DNA from: Mycobacterium angelicum
GTDB lineage: Bacteria > Actinomycetota > Actinomycetes > Mycobacteriales > Mycobacteriaceae
Direction: 5' to 3'
Assembly: GCF_002086155.1 (NCBI RefSeq)
Contig: NZ_MVHE01000003.1
Location: 124,001-188,000 of the forward strand
DNA length: 64,000 nucleotides
Below, in pieces: positions 17,989 to 27,937 of the stretch. The translations under genes were made by a program, and so were the position numbers. A model generated the notes under the pieces. That model had not been told where the DNA came from. It was given only the letters and a program-made list of their open reading frames with translations, and did not search any database. How positions within the stretch are numbered: the first letter of the stretch is position 1; each line of letters opens with the position of its first letter.

Positions 17989-19800
17989 CTAGGCCAGAAA
18001 ACCCGGCGGCAGGGATTCCAGCATCACCTTGGTCATCCGGACCGCATATTCCGAGCTGCCACCTCCGACGATGAGCGCCGCGAAGGCCAGATCGCCGCGA
18101 TAGCCGGCGAACCAGGAATGCGATCCGCCGGGGAACTCGGCTTCACCGGTCTTGCCGAAGATTTCGCCGCAGCCGGCGATCTCCTTGGCGGTGCCGTTGG
18201 TGACCACCAGCCGCATCATCGGGCGCAGTGCGTCGATCATCTTCGGGCTGATCGGCGTGCTGTCGCCGTCCACGGTCGTGGGCCGGCCAGCGATGAGCTG
18301 CGGAACCGGGGTCTTGCCGGCCGCGACCGTGGCGGCCACCAGGGCCATCCCGAACGGGCTGGCCAGCACCCTGCCCTGACCGAAACCGTCCTCGGTGCGC
18401 TCGGCCAGATCCACCGTCGGCGGCACCGAACCGGTCACCGTGGTGATGCCGTCCACCTGATAGTCGAGCCCGATGCCGTAGCGGGTGGCCGCCTGAGTCA
18501 GGCCCCGGGGCGGCAACTTGCTGCTCAGTTCGGCGAACGTGGTGTTGCACGAACTGGCGAAGGCACGCGACAGCGGCACCACTCCGAGATCGAAGCCGCC
18601 GTAGTTGGGGATGGTCCGGTGCCCGATGTCGAGGTGGCCGGGGCAGCCCACCATCGTGTTCGGGGTGGCCATATCGCGTTCGACGGCCGCCCCGGCGGTG
18701 ATCATCTTGAACGTCGACCCTGGTGGGAATAGCCCGGTGGTGGCAATCGGGCCGTCAGCGTTGGCGCCCGCGTTCTGGGCGATCGCCAGGATCTCGCCGG
18801 TCGACGGCTTGATCACGACGATCATCGCCTTGCCGCCGCGAGTGTCGACAGCGTGCTGGGCAGCGTTCTGCACGGCCCGGTCCAAGGTGATCGAGACCGA
18901 CGGCGCCGGGGACGGCTCTACCTCGTGCAGCACCGCGACGTCGACACCGTTCTGGTTGACGCTGACCACCCGCCAGCCGGCCTGGCCGTCGAGTTCGTCG
19001 GCGACCGCCTTCTTCACCTCGCTCATCACCACCGGCGCGAAATTCGGATCGGTAGGCAGCAGCTCTGGCTGCGGGGTGATGACGACGCCGGGCAGCTTGC
19101 CGATCGCCGGAAAGACCTTGCTGCTGTCGTCGGGAAGCAGCGTGACCAAATCCAGCGGATGGGTGGCCGAGCTGGCGGTCTCGGCGAGCAGTTGAGGGTC
19201 GTTCAGTGTGTCGTTGAACGGTCTCAGCGCGTCCACCACCGCGTGCGCTGTGCCGATCAGCCCGGGTCCGGCCTGGGTGGCGTCCAGCGAGTAGTGATAC
19301 AGGTAGCCCGGCGCCAGCACGTCGCTACCGCCCAGCTCGTTCACCGAGGCGCGCCGGGGCGCATCGGCCCGCAGTGCGAACGTCTGATGCTCCCCCAGCT
19401 TGGGGTGCAGGCCGGTGGTGGCCCAGCGCACCTGCCAGTGGCCCTCGTCGCGGGCCATCTTCAGCTGGCCGTCGTAACTCCAGGTCCGGTTCTTGGGCAG
19501 ATGCCAGGTGAAGCGGTACGCGACGGTGCCCGTGTCCTCGGCGTACTTGGCGCTGAGCACCTGGGCGTCCAGGTGGGTGGCCTGCAGTCCCGCCCACGCC
19601 GCGTTGAGCGCTTGGCGGGCTTCGTTGGGGTCGTCGCTGAGCTGCGCGGCGGTCGCCGTATCGCCGACGGCGAGCGCGGCGAAGAACTTCTCGGCCGCCG
19701 GACCTGGGCCTTCGGGCCGCGGCGTGCATCCGGGCAGCGCCGTCACCGCGACAAAGAGGAAAGCTGCGGCAGCTGAGGCCAGTGTTGTTCTTGTTACCAT
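17989..19800 (-). CDS. Penicillin-binding lipoprotein (Rv2864c-like)
   Basis: 603 residues from the ATG before the signal peptide, equal to Mtb Rv2864c. A lipobox LPGC gives a lipidated Cys at residue 25, so the protein is anchored outside the membrane. An NTF2-like MecA N-terminal domain covers about residues 30-150. The transpeptidase domain has the three class B motifs: GSTFK (active-site Ser-x-x-Lys), SSCN (Ser-x-Asn), and FGKTGEAE (Lys-Thr-Gly). It is a D,D-transpeptidase in peptidoglycan cross-linking; class B enzymes normally have a membrane helix, so the lipid anchor is the mycobacterial variant. In Mtb the relFG toxin-antitoxin pair lies just upstream; here that gap is 146 bases with no gene. 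Confidence 0.92.
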   Translation of the reverse strand: MVTRTTLASAAAAFLFVAVTALPGCTPRPEGPGPAAEKFFAALAVGDTATAAQLSDDPNEARQALNAAWAGLQATHLDAQVLSAKYAEDTGTVAYRFTWHLPKNRTWSYDGQLKMARDEGHWQVRWATTGLHPKLGEHQTFALRADAPRRASVNELGGSDVLAPGYLYHYSLDATQAGPGLIGTAHAVVDALRPFNDTLNDPQLLAETASSATHPLDLVTLLPDDSSKVFPAIGKLPGVVITPQPELLPTDPNFAPVVMSEVKKAVADELDGQAGWRVVSVNQNGVDVAVLHEVEPSPAPSVSITLDRAVQNAAQHAVDTRGGKAMIVVIKPSTGEILAIAQNAGANADGPIATTGLFPPGSTFKMITAGAAVERDMATPNTMVGCPGHLDIGHRTIPNYGGFDLGVVPLSRAFASSCNTTFAELSSKLPPRGLTQAATRYGIGLDYQVDGITTVTGSVPPTVDLAERTEDGFGQGRVLASPFGMALVAATVAAGKTPVPQLIAGRPTTVDGDSTPISPKMIDALRPMMRLVVTNGTAKEIAGCGEIFGKTGEAEFPGGSHSWFAGYRGDLAFAALIVGGGSSEYAVRMTKVMLESLPPGFLA

Positions 19801-19946
19801 CGTTGCTGATGTTAAGAACTGTGACTCGGACACCGGCGCAGACACACCGAGACCGAACCGTTATCGCAGGTTAGGTGGCGCGTCGCGAGCCTGTACTTAT
19901 CGTGCTCAGCACTCGCACTTTTGCGCGCCAACTACAGTTTCACGGT

Positions 19947-20801
19947 TCAGTCGAGCAACACCGTGGCGAAAGTGCCGACTTCCTTGAAGCCGACGCGCGC
20001 GTAGGCCGCCCGGGCGACCGTGTTGAAGCTGTTCACGTACAGGCTGGCGATGCGCCCGCTGCCGACGATCACCGCGGCAAGCGTTGCGGTTCCCGACGTG
20101 CCGAGACCCTGGCCGCGCCACTCGGGGTGGACCCAGACCCCCTGAATCTGCCCGACGGTAGGCGACTGCGAACCCACTTCGGCCTTGAAAACCACCTGCC
20201 CGTGCTCGAAGCGCGCCCAGGCGCGCCCCGCCGCGATCAGGCTGGCCACCCGGCGCCGGTAGCCCCGACCGCCGTCGCCCAGCCGCGGGTCGACGCCCAC
20301 TTCGCCGATGAACATGTCGACGGCCGCAATGAGGTAGGCGTCCAGCTCCTCGGGCCGAACCTGGCGCACCCCGGGGTCGATGTCGCAGCTGGGATGGGTG
20401 TTGATGGCCATCAGCGGTTGGTGATCGCGCACGTCGCGGGCCGGCCCCCAGGTCGACTCGAGGCGCTGCCACATCGGCAACACCAGGTCGGCCCTGCCCA
20501 CTAGCGACGAGCACCGCCGCGACGTGCTCATGGCCTCATCGGCGAAGGCGTTCAGATCGATCAATCCGCCACGCAGCGGGATGAGGTTGGCGCCGGCGAA
20601 GCACAGCGACTCCTGCGGACCACGCAGCGTCCACAGCTCTCCGCCGATCGAATTGGGTTCGATCCCGTAGTCCGCGACCCGCGCCGCGACCATGCACGAT
20701 TCGACCGGATCATCGTCGAGAACCCGCCATACCGCGGCAGCGTCGCGCACCACGGACACCCGTCGCTCGCCTACCAGGCGCAAGATGGGCGGAGCCGACA
20801 T
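19947..20801 (-). CDS. GNAT-family acetyltransferase (Rv2867c-like)
   Basis: 284 residues from MSAPPILRLV, equal to the Mtb Rv2867c length; the 19 residues upstream are not conserved-looking. The C-terminal GNAT domain carries the acetyl-CoA loop VWVHPEWRGQGLGTSG and the ending NSFNTVARAAYARVGF. The N-terminal half (DUF4081 type) is a second, degenerate unit. The genes downstream of dxr, rip1 and ispG in this order are conserved across mycobacteria. Substrate unknown. It follows ispG after 59 bases and is probably the last gene of the dxr-rip1-ispG transcript. Confidence 0.86.
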   Translation of the reverse strand: MSAPPILRLVGERRVSVVRDAAAVWRVLDDDPVESCMVAARVADYGIEPNSIGGELWTLRGPQESLCFAGANLIPLRGGLIDLNAFADEAMSTSRRCSSLVGRADLVLPMWQRLESTWGPARDVRDHQPLMAINTHPSCDIDPGVRQVRPEELDAYLIAAVDMFIGEVGVDPRLGDGGRGYRRRVASLIAAGRAWARFEHGQVVFKAEVGSQSPTVGQIQGVWVHPEWRGQGLGTSGTATLAAVIVGSGRIASLYVNSFNTVARAAYARVGFKEVGTFATVLLD

Positions 20802-20860
20802 CTGAAGAACTCTCCGTGGTGCGAACAATGCGGTTGAGCGGCCAGTGATGTTGGCCACTA

Positions 20861-22048
20861 TCAGCTTACGGTCACAATCGGCGAACCGCTCGATGTCGTG
20901 CCCGGATCGTGCTCGGAATCCGAACCGACACCCATCTGCTCGGCCAGCCGCATGGCCTCCTCGATCAGCGTCTCGACGATCTGCGCTTCGGGCACGGTCT
21001 TGATTACTTCACCGCGGACGAAAATCTGACCCTTGCCGTTACCCGACGCCACACCCAGGTCGGCCTCGCGCGCTTCGCCCGGGCCGTTGACCACACAGCC
21101 CATCACCGCTACCCGTAATGGCACGTCGAGACCGTCCAGGCCGGCGCTCACCTCGTTGGCCAGCGTGTACACGTCGACCTGGGCCCGGCCGCAGGACGGG
21201 CACGACACGATTTCCAGCGACCGGGGCCGCAGATTGAGCGACTCGAGAATCTGGTTTCCGACCTTTACTTCCTCCACCGGCGGCGCCGACAACGACACCC
21301 GGATGGTGTCGCCGATGCCCCGCGACAACAGCGCGCCGAAGGCGACCGCGGACTTGATGGTGCCCTGGAAGGCCGGACCGGCTTCGGTGACGCCGAGATG
21401 CAGCGGGTAGTCGCATTGCGCCGCGAGTTGCTCGTAGGCCGCGACCATCACCACCGGGTCGTTGTGCTTGACGCTGATCTTGATATTGCCGAAGCCATGC
21501 TCCTCGAACAGCGAGGCTTCCCACAACGCCGACTCGACCAGCGCCTCAGGCGTGGCCTTGCCGTACTTGGCCATGAAGCGCTTGTCCAGCGAACCGGCAT
21601 TGACGCCGATCCGGATCGGGATGCCGGCGTCACCCGCGGCCTTGGCGACCTCGCCGACCCGGCCGTCGAACTCCTTGATGTTTCCCGGGTTCACCCGCAC
21701 CGCAGCACATCCCGCGTCGATGGCGGCGAAGATGTACTTCGGCTGGAAATGAATGTCGGCGATCACCGGAATCTGGCTGTGCCGGGCGATTTCGGCCAGC
21801 GCGTCGGCGTCCTCCTGACGCGGGCAGGCCACCCGGACGATGTCGCAACCGGCCGCGGTCAACTCCGCGATCTGCTGCAGGGTCGAGTTGACGTCGTGCG
21901 TTTTGGTGGTGCACATCGATTGCACCGAGATCGGATAGTCGCTGCCCACCCCGACGTCGCGAACCATCAGCTGACGCGTGGCGCGCCGCGGGGCAAGCGT
22001 GGGTGCCGGAGGCTTCGGACTTTGGGGCATGCCCAGGCCAACGGTCAC
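20861..22048 (-). CDS. ispG: 4-hydroxy-3-methylbut-2-enyl diphosphate synthase IspG
   Basis: 395 residues, near identical in layout to Mtb GcpE (Rv2868c). It converts MEcPP to HMBPP in the MEP isoprenoid pathway with a [4Fe-4S] cluster. Cluster Cys are in [10 protein letters not shown] and [10 protein letters not shown] with the conserved Glu in GEAREAD. The TIM-barrel half has [10 protein letters not shown] and RVNPGNIK. The C-terminal tail ([13 protein letters not shown]) is slightly longer than in Mtb. It is the third gene of a minus-strand run dxr - rip1 - ispG that joins two MEP enzymes with a protease. Confidence 0.97.
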   Translation of the reverse strand: MTVGLGMPQSPKPPAPTLAPRRATRQLMVRDVGVGSDYPISVQSMCTTKTHDVNSTLQQIAELTAAGCDIVRVACPRQEDADALAEIARHSQIPVIADIHFQPKYIFAAIDAGCAAVRVNPGNIKEFDGRVGEVAKAAGDAGIPIRIGVNAGSLDKRFMAKYGKATPEALVESALWEASLFEEHGFGNIKISVKHNDPVVMVAAYEQLAAQCDYPLHLGVTEAGPAFQGTIKSAVAFGALLSRGIGDTIRVSLSAPPVEEVKVGNQILESLNLRPRSLEIVSCPSCGRAQVDVYTLANEVSAGLDGLDVPLRVAVMGCVVNGPGEAREADLGVASGNGKGQIFVRGEVIKTVPEAQIVETLIEEAMRLAEQMGVGSDSEHDPGTTSSGSPIVTVS

Positions 22049-22070
22049 AGTTAACCCTTCTCTCCGGCCC

Positions 22071-23285
22071 CTACTGGAAGAGCCTGATCGGGTTGACCAA
22101 ATCGGCGGTGACGGTCAACAACATGTACCCAACCACGAAAACCAGGACAACGTACGTGGCCGGCATCAGCTTGAGGTAGTTCACCGGCGCGGCGGCCACC
22201 TTGCCGCGCGCCGTGCGGATCATATTGCGGATCTTCTCGAACACCGCCACGGCGATATGCCCGCCGTCGAACGGCAACAGCGGCAGCAGGTTGACCGCAC
22301 CCAGGATGAGATTCAACTGGGCCAGGAAGAACCAGAACGCCACCCACAACCCGTGGTCGACGGTGTCGCCGCCGATGATGCTGGCACCGACCACGCTGAT
22401 GGGCGTCTGCGGGTCACGCTGTCCCCCGCCGATGGCGTGCACCAGCGCGCCGACCTTCGTCGGGATGGTGACCAGTGCCTTGCCCACCTCGACGGTCAAG
22501 TCACCGGTGAAGGCGATGGTGCCCGGCACCGCGGTCAAGACGTTGTAGTGCGTGGGCCCGTTGCGCGCCGCGCCCACCCCGATGGCGCCGACGTTGGCCG
22601 GCTCGAGTTGGTTGCCCTGCTTGTTGGGCACCCAGCGTTTGGCGGATTCGATGGTGACGTTGGTGGTGATCGTGGTGCCGTCCCGCTCGACGACGACGGG
22701 CACGGTGCCGTGCAGTTTGCGCACCGCCGCGGCCATGTCCTCGAAGGTCGACACCGGGGTGTCACCGACCTTGACGACAACGTCCCCGGCGCGCAGCCCG
22801 GCCAGCGCCGCCGGACCCGGGCCGGTGCAGTTCTCCAGCTTGCCCTGCACCGATTCCTGTGCGACACAACCGGTTTCGCCGATGACGGCCTTGGTGGGCG
22901 GATGCAAGTTGGGCAGTCCCCAGATCAGCGCGATGCCATAGATCAGCACCACGCAGATCACGAAATTCATCGCGGGCCCGGCGAACAGCACCGCGACACG
23001 CTTCCACGTCTTCTGCCTGTACATCGCGCGCTCGCGCTCGTCGGGCGCCAGCTCCTCGACCGGAGTCATGCCGGCGATGTCGCAGAAGCCGCCCGCCGGA
23101 ATGGCCTTGAAACCGTATTCGGTCTCGCCCCGGCGCGTCGACCACAGAGTGGGACCGAAGCCGACGAAATACCGGCGCACCTTCATGCCAGTAGCCCGCG
23201 CGGCCCACATGTGGCCACACTCGTGCAGTGCCACCGAAATAAGGATGGCCAGCGCGAACAGCACAATGCCGATAACGAACATCAT
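22071..23285 (-). CDS. rip1: Site-2 protease Rip1 (RseP family)
   Basis: 404 residues, same as Mtb Rv2869c. An intramembrane zinc metalloprotease that releases sigma factors by cutting anti-sigma factors such as RsmA, RskA and RslA. The catalytic HECGH (His21, Glu22, His25) lies in the first membrane helix; the third zinc ligand is in LLPFDGGHI near residue 335. A single PDZ domain is between ([18 protein letters not shown]). Because RskA controls SigK, and SigK drives mpt70/mpt83, this gene acts on the promoters of the neighbouring antigen locus. Two ATG codons in tandem open the gene, 9 bases after the dxr stop. Confidence 0.97.
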   Translation of the reverse strand: MMFVIGIVLFALAILISVALHECGHMWAARATGMKVRRYFVGFGPTLWSTRRGETEYGFKAIPAGGFCDIAGMTPVEELAPDERERAMYRQKTWKRVAVLFAGPAMNFVICVVLIYGIALIWGLPNLHPPTKAVIGETGCVAQESVQGKLENCTGPGPAALAGLRAGDVVVKVGDTPVSTFEDMAAAVRKLHGTVPVVVERDGTTITTNVTIESAKRWVPNKQGNQLEPANVGAIGVGAARNGPTHYNVLTAVPGTIAFTGDLTVEVGKALVTIPTKVGALVHAIGGGQRDPQTPISVVGASIIGGDTVDHGLWVAFWFFLAQLNLILGAVNLLPLLPFDGGHIAVAVFEKIRNMIRTARGKVAAAPVNYLKLMPATYVVLVFVVGYMLLTVTADLVNPIRLFQ

Positions 23286-23293
23286 CTCCGCTG

Positions 23294-24544
23294 TCAGGAC
23301 CTTTCTGTCGTCGATTCGTGTCGACCCGCTTCGCCCGGCTTCGCCGCGCTTGCGATCGCCACGGTCGATTCGTGTCGACCTGCTGAAGCCATTCCGGATA
23401 CCGCGCGCCGCGCGCGTTCCCGCGCCCAGCGCTGCGCGTCAAGCACGTCATCCACGGTAGCGGGTAAATGGGCCCATTGGTCGGCACCGTGCAGCACCTC
23501 TGCAATTGTGCCGACAATTGCGGGAAACCCGATCCGGCCATTGAGGAAGGCCGCCGCCGCTTCCTCGTTCGCCGCGTTATAGACGGCGGTCATACAGCCG
23601 CCGGTCTCGCCGGCGTGCCGGGCCAATTCGACAGCCGGGAAAACCCCGGCGTCCAGCGGCTCGAATTCCCAGGTGTGGGCGGTGCTGAAATCACAACAGG
23701 CGGCGGCCCCGGGAACCCGTCGCGGCCAGCCCAGGGCCAGAGAAATCGGCAATTTCATATCCGGTGGACTGGCTTGAGCGATCGTGCAACCGTCGATGAA
23801 AGTGACCATCGAATGAATAATCGACTGCGGATGGACCACGACCTCGATGCGGTCATAGGGAATGCCGAACAACAGATGCGTCTCGATGAGCTCCAAACCC
23901 TTGTTGACCAGCGACGCCGAGTTCAGGGTATTCATCGGGCCCATTGACCAGGTGGGATGTGCGCCGGCCTGTTCCGGGGTGACGTGCTCGAGATCGGCGG
24001 CAGACCAGCCCCGGAACGGCCCGCCCGATGCGGTCAGCACCAGCTTGGCGACTTCGTCGGGAGTTCCGCCGCGCAGGCACTGCGCCAGCGCGGAGTGCTC
24101 GGAGTCGACCGGCACGATCTGACCGGGCAGCGCCGCTTGCACTACCAGCGGCCCGCCGGCGACCAGCGATTCCTTGTTGGCCAGCGCCAGGCGCGCACCC
24201 GATTGCAGCGCTGCCAGCGTCGGCCGCAGGCCGAGGGCCCCGACCAGCGCGTTGAGCACGACGTCGGCCTCGGTTTCCTCGACCAGCCGGGTGACGGCGT
24301 CGGCGCCCCGGTAGGGAATGTCGCCGGCCCGCTGCGCCGCCTCGTCGTCGGCGACGGCGATATTGGTCACCCCGGTCTCGGCGCGCTGTCGCAGCAGCGT
24401 GTCCAGGTTGTTGCCGCCGGCGGCCAGACCGACCACCTCGAAACGGTCCGGATTGGCGGCGATGACCTCAAGGGCCTGCGTGCCGATCGAGCCGGTGCTG
24501 CCCAGCACCAGAACACGCAGCCGCCGGTCGGTCGGATTGCTCAC
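23294..24544 (-). CDS. dxr: 1-deoxy-D-xylulose 5-phosphate reductoisomerase Dxr
   Basis: 416 residues from the GTG that reads (M)SNPTDRRLR; upstream frame is antisense to mpt83 and is not used. First committed enzyme of the MEP pathway, NADPH dependent, fosmidomycin target. NADPH site [11 protein letters not shown]; metal and substrate motifs [32 protein letters not shown] and NAANEEA are present. The C-terminal tail differs from Mtb: the heptapeptide AGRHEST occurs twice, 18 residues apart, due to an in-frame 54-base duplication. Gene order is dxr-rip1-ispG. The Mtb vapBC43 pair upstream is absent. Confidence 0.97.
   Translation of the reverse strand: MSNPTDRRLRVLVLGSTGSIGTQALEVIAANPDRFEVVGLAAGGNNLDTLLRQRAETGVTNIAVADDEAAQRAGDIPYRGADAVTRLVEETEADVVLNALVGALGLRPTLAALQSGARLALANKESLVAGGPLVVQAALPGQIVPVDSEHSALAQCLRGGTPDEVAKLVLTASGGPFRGWSAADLEHVTPEQAGAHPTWSMGPMNTLNSASLVNKGLELIETHLLFGIPYDRIEVVVHPQSIIHSMVTFIDGCTIAQASPPDMKLPISLALGWPRRVPGAAACCDFSTAHTWEFEPLDAGVFPAVELARHAGETGGCMTAVYNAANEEAAAAFLNGRIGFPAIVGTIAEVLHGADQWAHLPATVDDVLDAQRWARERARRAVSGMASAGRHESTVAIASAAKPGEAGRHESTTERS
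23310..23380 (+). repeat. 17-base direct repeat, 54 bases apart, in the dxr 3' end
   Basis: GTCGATTCGTGTCGACC occurs at 23310-23326 and again at 23364-23380, exactly 54 bases (18 codons) apart in the same frame. It gives the doubled AGRHEST in the Dxr tail and points to an in-frame duplication or expansion in a poorly constrained tail. Confidence 0.9.
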
Positions 24545-24560
24545 TTGATCATTGTGCCTC

Positions 24561-24587
24561 CCATCTGTCCCGCGAACGGCACCGAAT
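24561..24587 (+). promoter_or_regulatory. SigK-type promoter of mpt83
   Basis: CCATCT (24561-24566) and CCGAAT (24582-24587) with a 15-base spacer. The mpt70 site has the same elements and spacer. SigK-dependent promoters in Mtb have CCATCC and CCGAAT elements. Expected start about 24594, leaving a 39-base leader before the mpt83 ATG, inside which the divergent dxr GTG is not included. Confidence 0.75.
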
Positions 24588-24632
24588 AGGGGGTGCAGGC
24601 CCACGACACGAGACAAGGGAGTCGGATCAACC

Positions 24633-25292
24633 ATGAAAAATGTGAAGCGCAAGGCATGTGCGGCGGCGGGCATCGGCGCGATCGCGATCGCGGCGTTGTC
24701 GGGCTGTTCAAGCAGCGGCGGGGCGGCCAGCCCCGCCACCTCCAAGCCGGCCGGCTCCTCGACGGCTGCCCCGATGACACCGACGGCCGCCCCGTCGGCC
24801 AACCTGATCGGTGCGGGCTGTGCCAGCTACGCCCAGCAGGTCCCCACCGGCCCCGGTTCGGTGGCGGGCATGGCGCAGGACCCGGTGACGGTCGCGGCGG
24901 CGAACAACCCGCAATTGACCACACTGACTTCGGCACTGTCGGGCAAGCTCAACCCGCAGGTGAACCTGGTCGACACCCTCAACGGCGGCCAGTTCACCGT
25001 GTTCGCCCCCACCGACCAGGCGTTCAGCAAGCTCGACGCCGCGACGCTGGACCGCCTCAAGACCGATGCGCCGCTGCTGAACAAGATCCTCACCTATCAC
25101 GTGGTGAGCGGACAGCTCAGCCCGGCACGCGTGGACGGCCAGCACGCCACCGTGCAGGGCGCCACGGTCAACGTCATGGGCACCGGCAATGACCTCAAGG
25201 TCAACGACGCCGGCCTGGTCTGCGGTGGCGTGTCCACCGCGAATGCGCAGGTGTACATGATCGACACCGTGCTGATGCCGCCGGCAACGTAG
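24633..25292 (+). CDS. mpt83: Cell-surface lipoprotein MPT83 (fasciclin domain)
   Basis: 219 residues. The signal peptide ends in the lipobox LSGC, giving an acylated Cys25, then a Ser/Ala/Pro/Thr-rich linker to about residue 75. One FAS1 domain follows ([17 protein letters not shown], then [10 protein letters not shown], ending [10 protein letters not shown]). In Mtb MPT83 is an abundant TLR2-binding antigen, SigK-dependent and raised in M. bovis. The FAS1 domain is close to that of MPT70 downstream. The preceding promoter and following strong terminator make it a single-gene transcript. Any role in adhesion is family knowledge, not shown here. Confidence 0.95.
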   Translation: MKNVKRKACAAAGIGAIAIAALSGCSSSGGAASPATSKPAGSSTAAPMTPTAAPSANLIGAGCASYAQQVPTGPGSVAGMAQDPVTVAAANNPQLTTLTSALSGKLNPQVNLVDTLNGGQFTVFAPTDQAFSKLDAATLDRLKTDAPLLNKILTYHVVSGQLSPARVDGQHATVQGATVNVMGTGNDLKVNDAGLVCGGVSTANAQVYMIDTVLMPPAT

Positions 25293-25308
25293 CGGTTGCG
25301 CAGGCTCT

Positions 25309-25338
25309 GGGCGGCCCGGCTGTGCCGGGCCGCCCTTT
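25309..25338 (+). terminator. Intrinsic terminator after mpt83
   Basis: Perfect 12-base stem GGGCGGCCCGGC / GCCGGGCCGCCC with a 3-base loop (TGT) followed by TTT. It starts 17 bases after the mpt83 stop, so dipZ needs its own promoter. Confidence 0.85.
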
Positions 25339-25385
25339 CCTGCTATGAATGTCCTTACCGCGCAAGAGAATTCGTGGCCCCGGTC

Positions 25386-25412
25386 CGATCCGCGGCGGCT
25401 TCGGCCTCGAAT
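25386..25412 (+). promoter_or_regulatory. Degenerate SigK-type promoter of dipZ
   Basis: CGATCC (25386-25391) and TCGAAT (25407-25412), again 15 bases apart; each hexamer differs by one base from the mpt70 site. A start 6-8 bases below the -10 end falls on or just before ATG 25420, so the mRNA would be leaderless or nearly so. This supports ATG 25420 as the dipZ start. The match is partial, so it is a candidate only. Confidence 0.45.
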
Positions 25413-25419
25413 AGGAGAC

Positions 25420-27159
25420 ATGTTGACACTTGCACTCATCGGCCTCATCGGAGGCCTGATCACCGGGATATCGCCGTGCATTCTGCCGGTGCTGCCGGTG
25501 ATCTTCTTTTCCGGCGCACCGACTCCTGCGGCGCCGGCAGAGCCCGGCGCGGTTGCGGTGGCCGTCAAGCCGAAACGCCTGCGGTCCGAGGCGCTGCGGC
25601 CCTACCGGGTGATCGCCGGGCTGGTGCTGAGCTTCAGCGTCGTCACCCTGGCCGGGACCGCGTTGCTGTCGCTGCTGCACCTGCGGCAGGACGCGATCCG
25701 CTGGGTGGCGTTGGTCGCACTTGTCGCGATCGGTCTGGGGCTGATCTTTCCCCGCGTTGAGCAGCTGTTGGAGCGGCCTTTTTCGCGGCTCCCGCAAAAA
25801 CAGGTCAAGACCGGCGGCAACGGCTTCGGGCTGGGCCTGGCGTTGGGCGCCCTCTACGTGCCCTGCGCCGGTCCGGTACTGGCCGCCATCGTGGTGGCCG
25901 GGGCCACCTCGAACATCGGCGTCAACACCGTGGTGCTCACGTGTTCGTTCGCCGTCGGCGCGGCGCTGCCGCTGTTGTTCTTCGCGCTGGCCGGCCAGCA
26001 GGTGGCCGCCCGGGTGAGCGCTTTTCGCCGCCGCCAGCGCGAGATCCGAGTCGCGGCCGGCATCGTCACGATCCTGCTGGCGGTCGCGCTGGTGTTCAAC
26101 GTGCCCGCGCTGCTGCAGCGCGCCATTCCCGACTACACCAGCGCGCTACAGCAGAAGGTGGGCGGGGACAACCAGATTCGGGAGAAGCTCAACCTCGGTG
26201 GTTTGGTCAATGACCAGAACGCGCAGTTGTCCAACTGCACCGACGGCGCCGCAAAACTTGAAAACTGCGGTCCCGCACCGGATATCCGCGGTATCGAGGC
26301 CTGGCTGAACACCCCCGGCAACAAGCCCGTCGACCTCGCCGCGCTGCGCGGCAAGGTGGTCCTCATCGACTTCTGGGCGTACTCGTGCATCAACTGCCAG
26401 CGCGCCGTCCCGCACGTCGTCGGCTGGTATCGGGCCTATAAGAACAGTGGGTTCGAAGTCATCGGCGTTCACACGCCCGAGTACGCATTCGAGAGGGTCG
26501 CCGACAACGTGGCAAGTGGTGCCGCCGATCTGGGCATCACCTATCCCGTGGCGCTGGACAACAACTACTCGACATGGACCAACTACCGCAACCGATACTG
26601 GCCGGCCGAATACCTGATCGACGCCAAAGGCGTTGTCCGCCATATCAAATTCGGCGAAGGCGACTACGACGGCACCGAGAACCTGATTCGCCAGTTGCTC
26701 GTCGACGCCGACACCGGCGTCGCACTGCCGCCACCGGTGGATGCGGCCGACACCACGCCCACCGCCGGGCTCACTCCCGAGACGTACTTCGGCGTCGGCA
26801 AGGTGATCAACTTCGGCGGCAACGAGCGCTACGACCAGGGTTCGGCGACGTTTGCCTACCCGCCGGCGCTGGCCGCCAATTCCTTCGCGCTGAGCGGCCG
26901 CTGGTCGCTGGACTACCAGGGTGCGACCGCCGACAGCGACAACTCCCGCATCAAGCTCAACTATCGCGCCAAGAACGTCTATCTGGTCGTCGGCGGCACC
27001 GGGAGCCTGACGGTGTTGCGCGACGGTAAGTCGACGACGCTGCCGATCAGCGGCGCGCCGACGGCCCACCAGGTGGTCGCGGGCGAACAGGTGGTCGACG
27101 GCACGCTCGAAGTGGTTCCCAGCCAGGGGTTGCAGGTGTATTCGTTCACCTACGGCTGA
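25420..27159 (+). CDS. dipZ: DipZ: CcdA-like membrane domain with periplasmic thioredoxin and C-terminal domain
   Basis: 579 residues from ATG 25420, directly before the first membrane helix; an in-frame ATG at 25345 would add a non-conserved tail. The N-terminal third is a CcdA/DsbD-beta-like helical bundle with the redox Cys in ISPCILPV and YVPCAGPV. A thioredoxin-like domain follows with the Cys pair in YSCINCQRA, then a C-terminal carbohydrate-binding-like beta domain (from about residue 450, [11 protein letters not shown]). It moves electrons across the membrane to extracytoplasmic thiol proteins. It is the Rv2874 equivalent and lies between mpt83 and mpt70, both SigK targets. A separate ccdA-like gene and mpt53 lie 2-3 kb away. 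Confidence 0.93.
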   Translation: MLTLALIGLIGGLITGISPCILPVLPVIFFSGAPTPAAPAEPGAVAVAVKPKRLRSEALRPYRVIAGLVLSFSVVTLAGTALLSLLHLRQDAIRWVALVALVAIGLGLIFPRVEQLLERPFSRLPQKQVKTGGNGFGLGLALGALYVPCAGPVLAAIVVAGATSNIGVNTVVLTCSFAVGAALPLLFFALAGQQVAARVSAFRRRQREIRVAAGIVTILLAVALVFNVPALLQRAIPDYTSALQQKVGGDNQIREKLNLGGLVNDQNAQLSNCTDGAAKLENCGPAPDIRGIEAWLNTPGNKPVDLAALRGKVVLIDFWAYSCINCQRAVPHVVGWYRAYKNSGFEVIGVHTPEYAFERVADNVASGAADLGITYPVALDNNYSTWTNYRNRYWPAEYLIDAKGVVRHIKFGEGDYDGTENLIRQLLVDADTGVALPPPVDAADTTPTAGLTPETYFGVGKVINFGGNERYDQGSATFAYPPALAANSFALSGRWSLDYQGATADSDNSRIKLNYRAKNVYLVVGGTGSLTVLRDGKSTTLPISGAPTAHQVVAGEQVVDGTLEVVPSQGLQVYSFTYG

Positions 27160-27176
27160 CGACTTTGCCCTGCGAG

Positions 27177-27203
27177 CCATCCAAAACCCATCCTGCTCCG
27201 AAT
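27177..27203 (+). promoter_or_regulatory. SigK-type promoter of mpt70
   Basis: CCATCC (27177-27182) and CCGAAT (27198-27203) with a 15-base spacer, matching the known SigK elements exactly. A second CCCATCC at 27187-27193 is too close to serve. Predicted start near 27210, giving a leader of about 57 bases before mpt70. Confidence 0.82.
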
Positions 27204-27266
27204 CGTTGATGTCAGAACAAACCAGTCGGCCGCAGCGCCGTCGACAATCACCGAGGAGCTCAGGCA

Positions 27267-27860
27267 ATGAAGCTACAGCAAAAGGCCACTGCGGCAATGA
27301 CTTTCGCAGCGGCGGCCGCGATCGGTCTGGCAATGACCAGTGCGCCTACCGCGGCGGCCACCCCGGCGACCACGCTGGTCGGCCCCGGCTGCCAGGCCTA
27401 CGCCCAGCAGGTGCCCACCGGGCCGGGGTCGGTGGAGGGGATGGCCGCTGACCCAGTAGCGGTGGCCGCCTCGAACAACCCGATGCTCACCACGCTGACC
27501 TCGGCTATCTCGGGCAAGCTCAACCCGCAGGTGAATCTGGTGGACACCCTCAACGGCGGCCAGTTCACGGTTTTCGCCCCCACCGATCAAGCGTTCGGCA
27601 AGCTTGACGCCGCGACGGTCGAATCGCTGAAAACCGATGCGCCGCTGCTGAATAAGATTCTCACCTACCACGTGGTGCCCGGGCAGCTGACGCCGGCCCA
27701 AGCCATCGGCACGCACGCCACGGTTCAGGGCGCGTCGCTGACGGTCACCGGGTCCGGCAACAGTCTCAGGGTGAACAACGCCTCGGTGGTGTGCGGCGGG
27801 GTGCAGACCCTGAACGCGACGGTGTACATGATCGACACCGTGCTGATGCCGCCCCGCTAA
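27267..27860 (+). CDS. mpt70: Secreted antigen MPT70 (fasciclin domain)
   Basis: 197 residues. The N-terminus is a Sec signal peptide with cleavage likely near residue 31 (TAAA/TPAT) and no lipobox, so the protein is secreted. The mature part is a single FAS1 domain. Two Cys (GPGCQAY and VVCGGV) match the disulfide of Mtb MPT70. It shares long identical stretches with MPT83 here, such as [20 protein letters not shown], more than the Mtb pair does at that place, which suggests gene conversion between the two. ATG has GAGGAGCTC upstream. Confidence 0.95.
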   Translation: MKLQQKATAAMTFAAAAAIGLAMTSAPTAAATPATTLVGPGCQAYAQQVPTGPGSVEGMAADPVAVAASNNPMLTTLTSAISGKLNPQVNLVDTLNGGQFTVFAPTDQAFGKLDAATVESLKTDAPLLNKILTYHVVPGQLTPAQAIGTHATVQGASLTVTGSGNSLRVNNASVVCGGVQTLNATVYMIDTVLMPPR

Positions 27861-27937
27861 TCACACGTAGCCGGTGCCGCCCACGCGGTGTATGCCAGAA
27901 TGTCCTCCAACCTTTAAGCAAATCCGGAGGAACGGCC

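Noticed and set aside
19846..19946. CIRCE-like element GTGCTCAGCACTCGC near 19910
   Set aside because: The half-sites lack the 9-base spacer and the TTAGCACTC sequence of the HrcA site.
21978..23582. Plus-strand frame of about 534 codons across ispG, rip1 and dxr
   Set aside because: Antisense of three clear genes; composition (Arg, His, Gln, Asp-rich) is that of a shadow.
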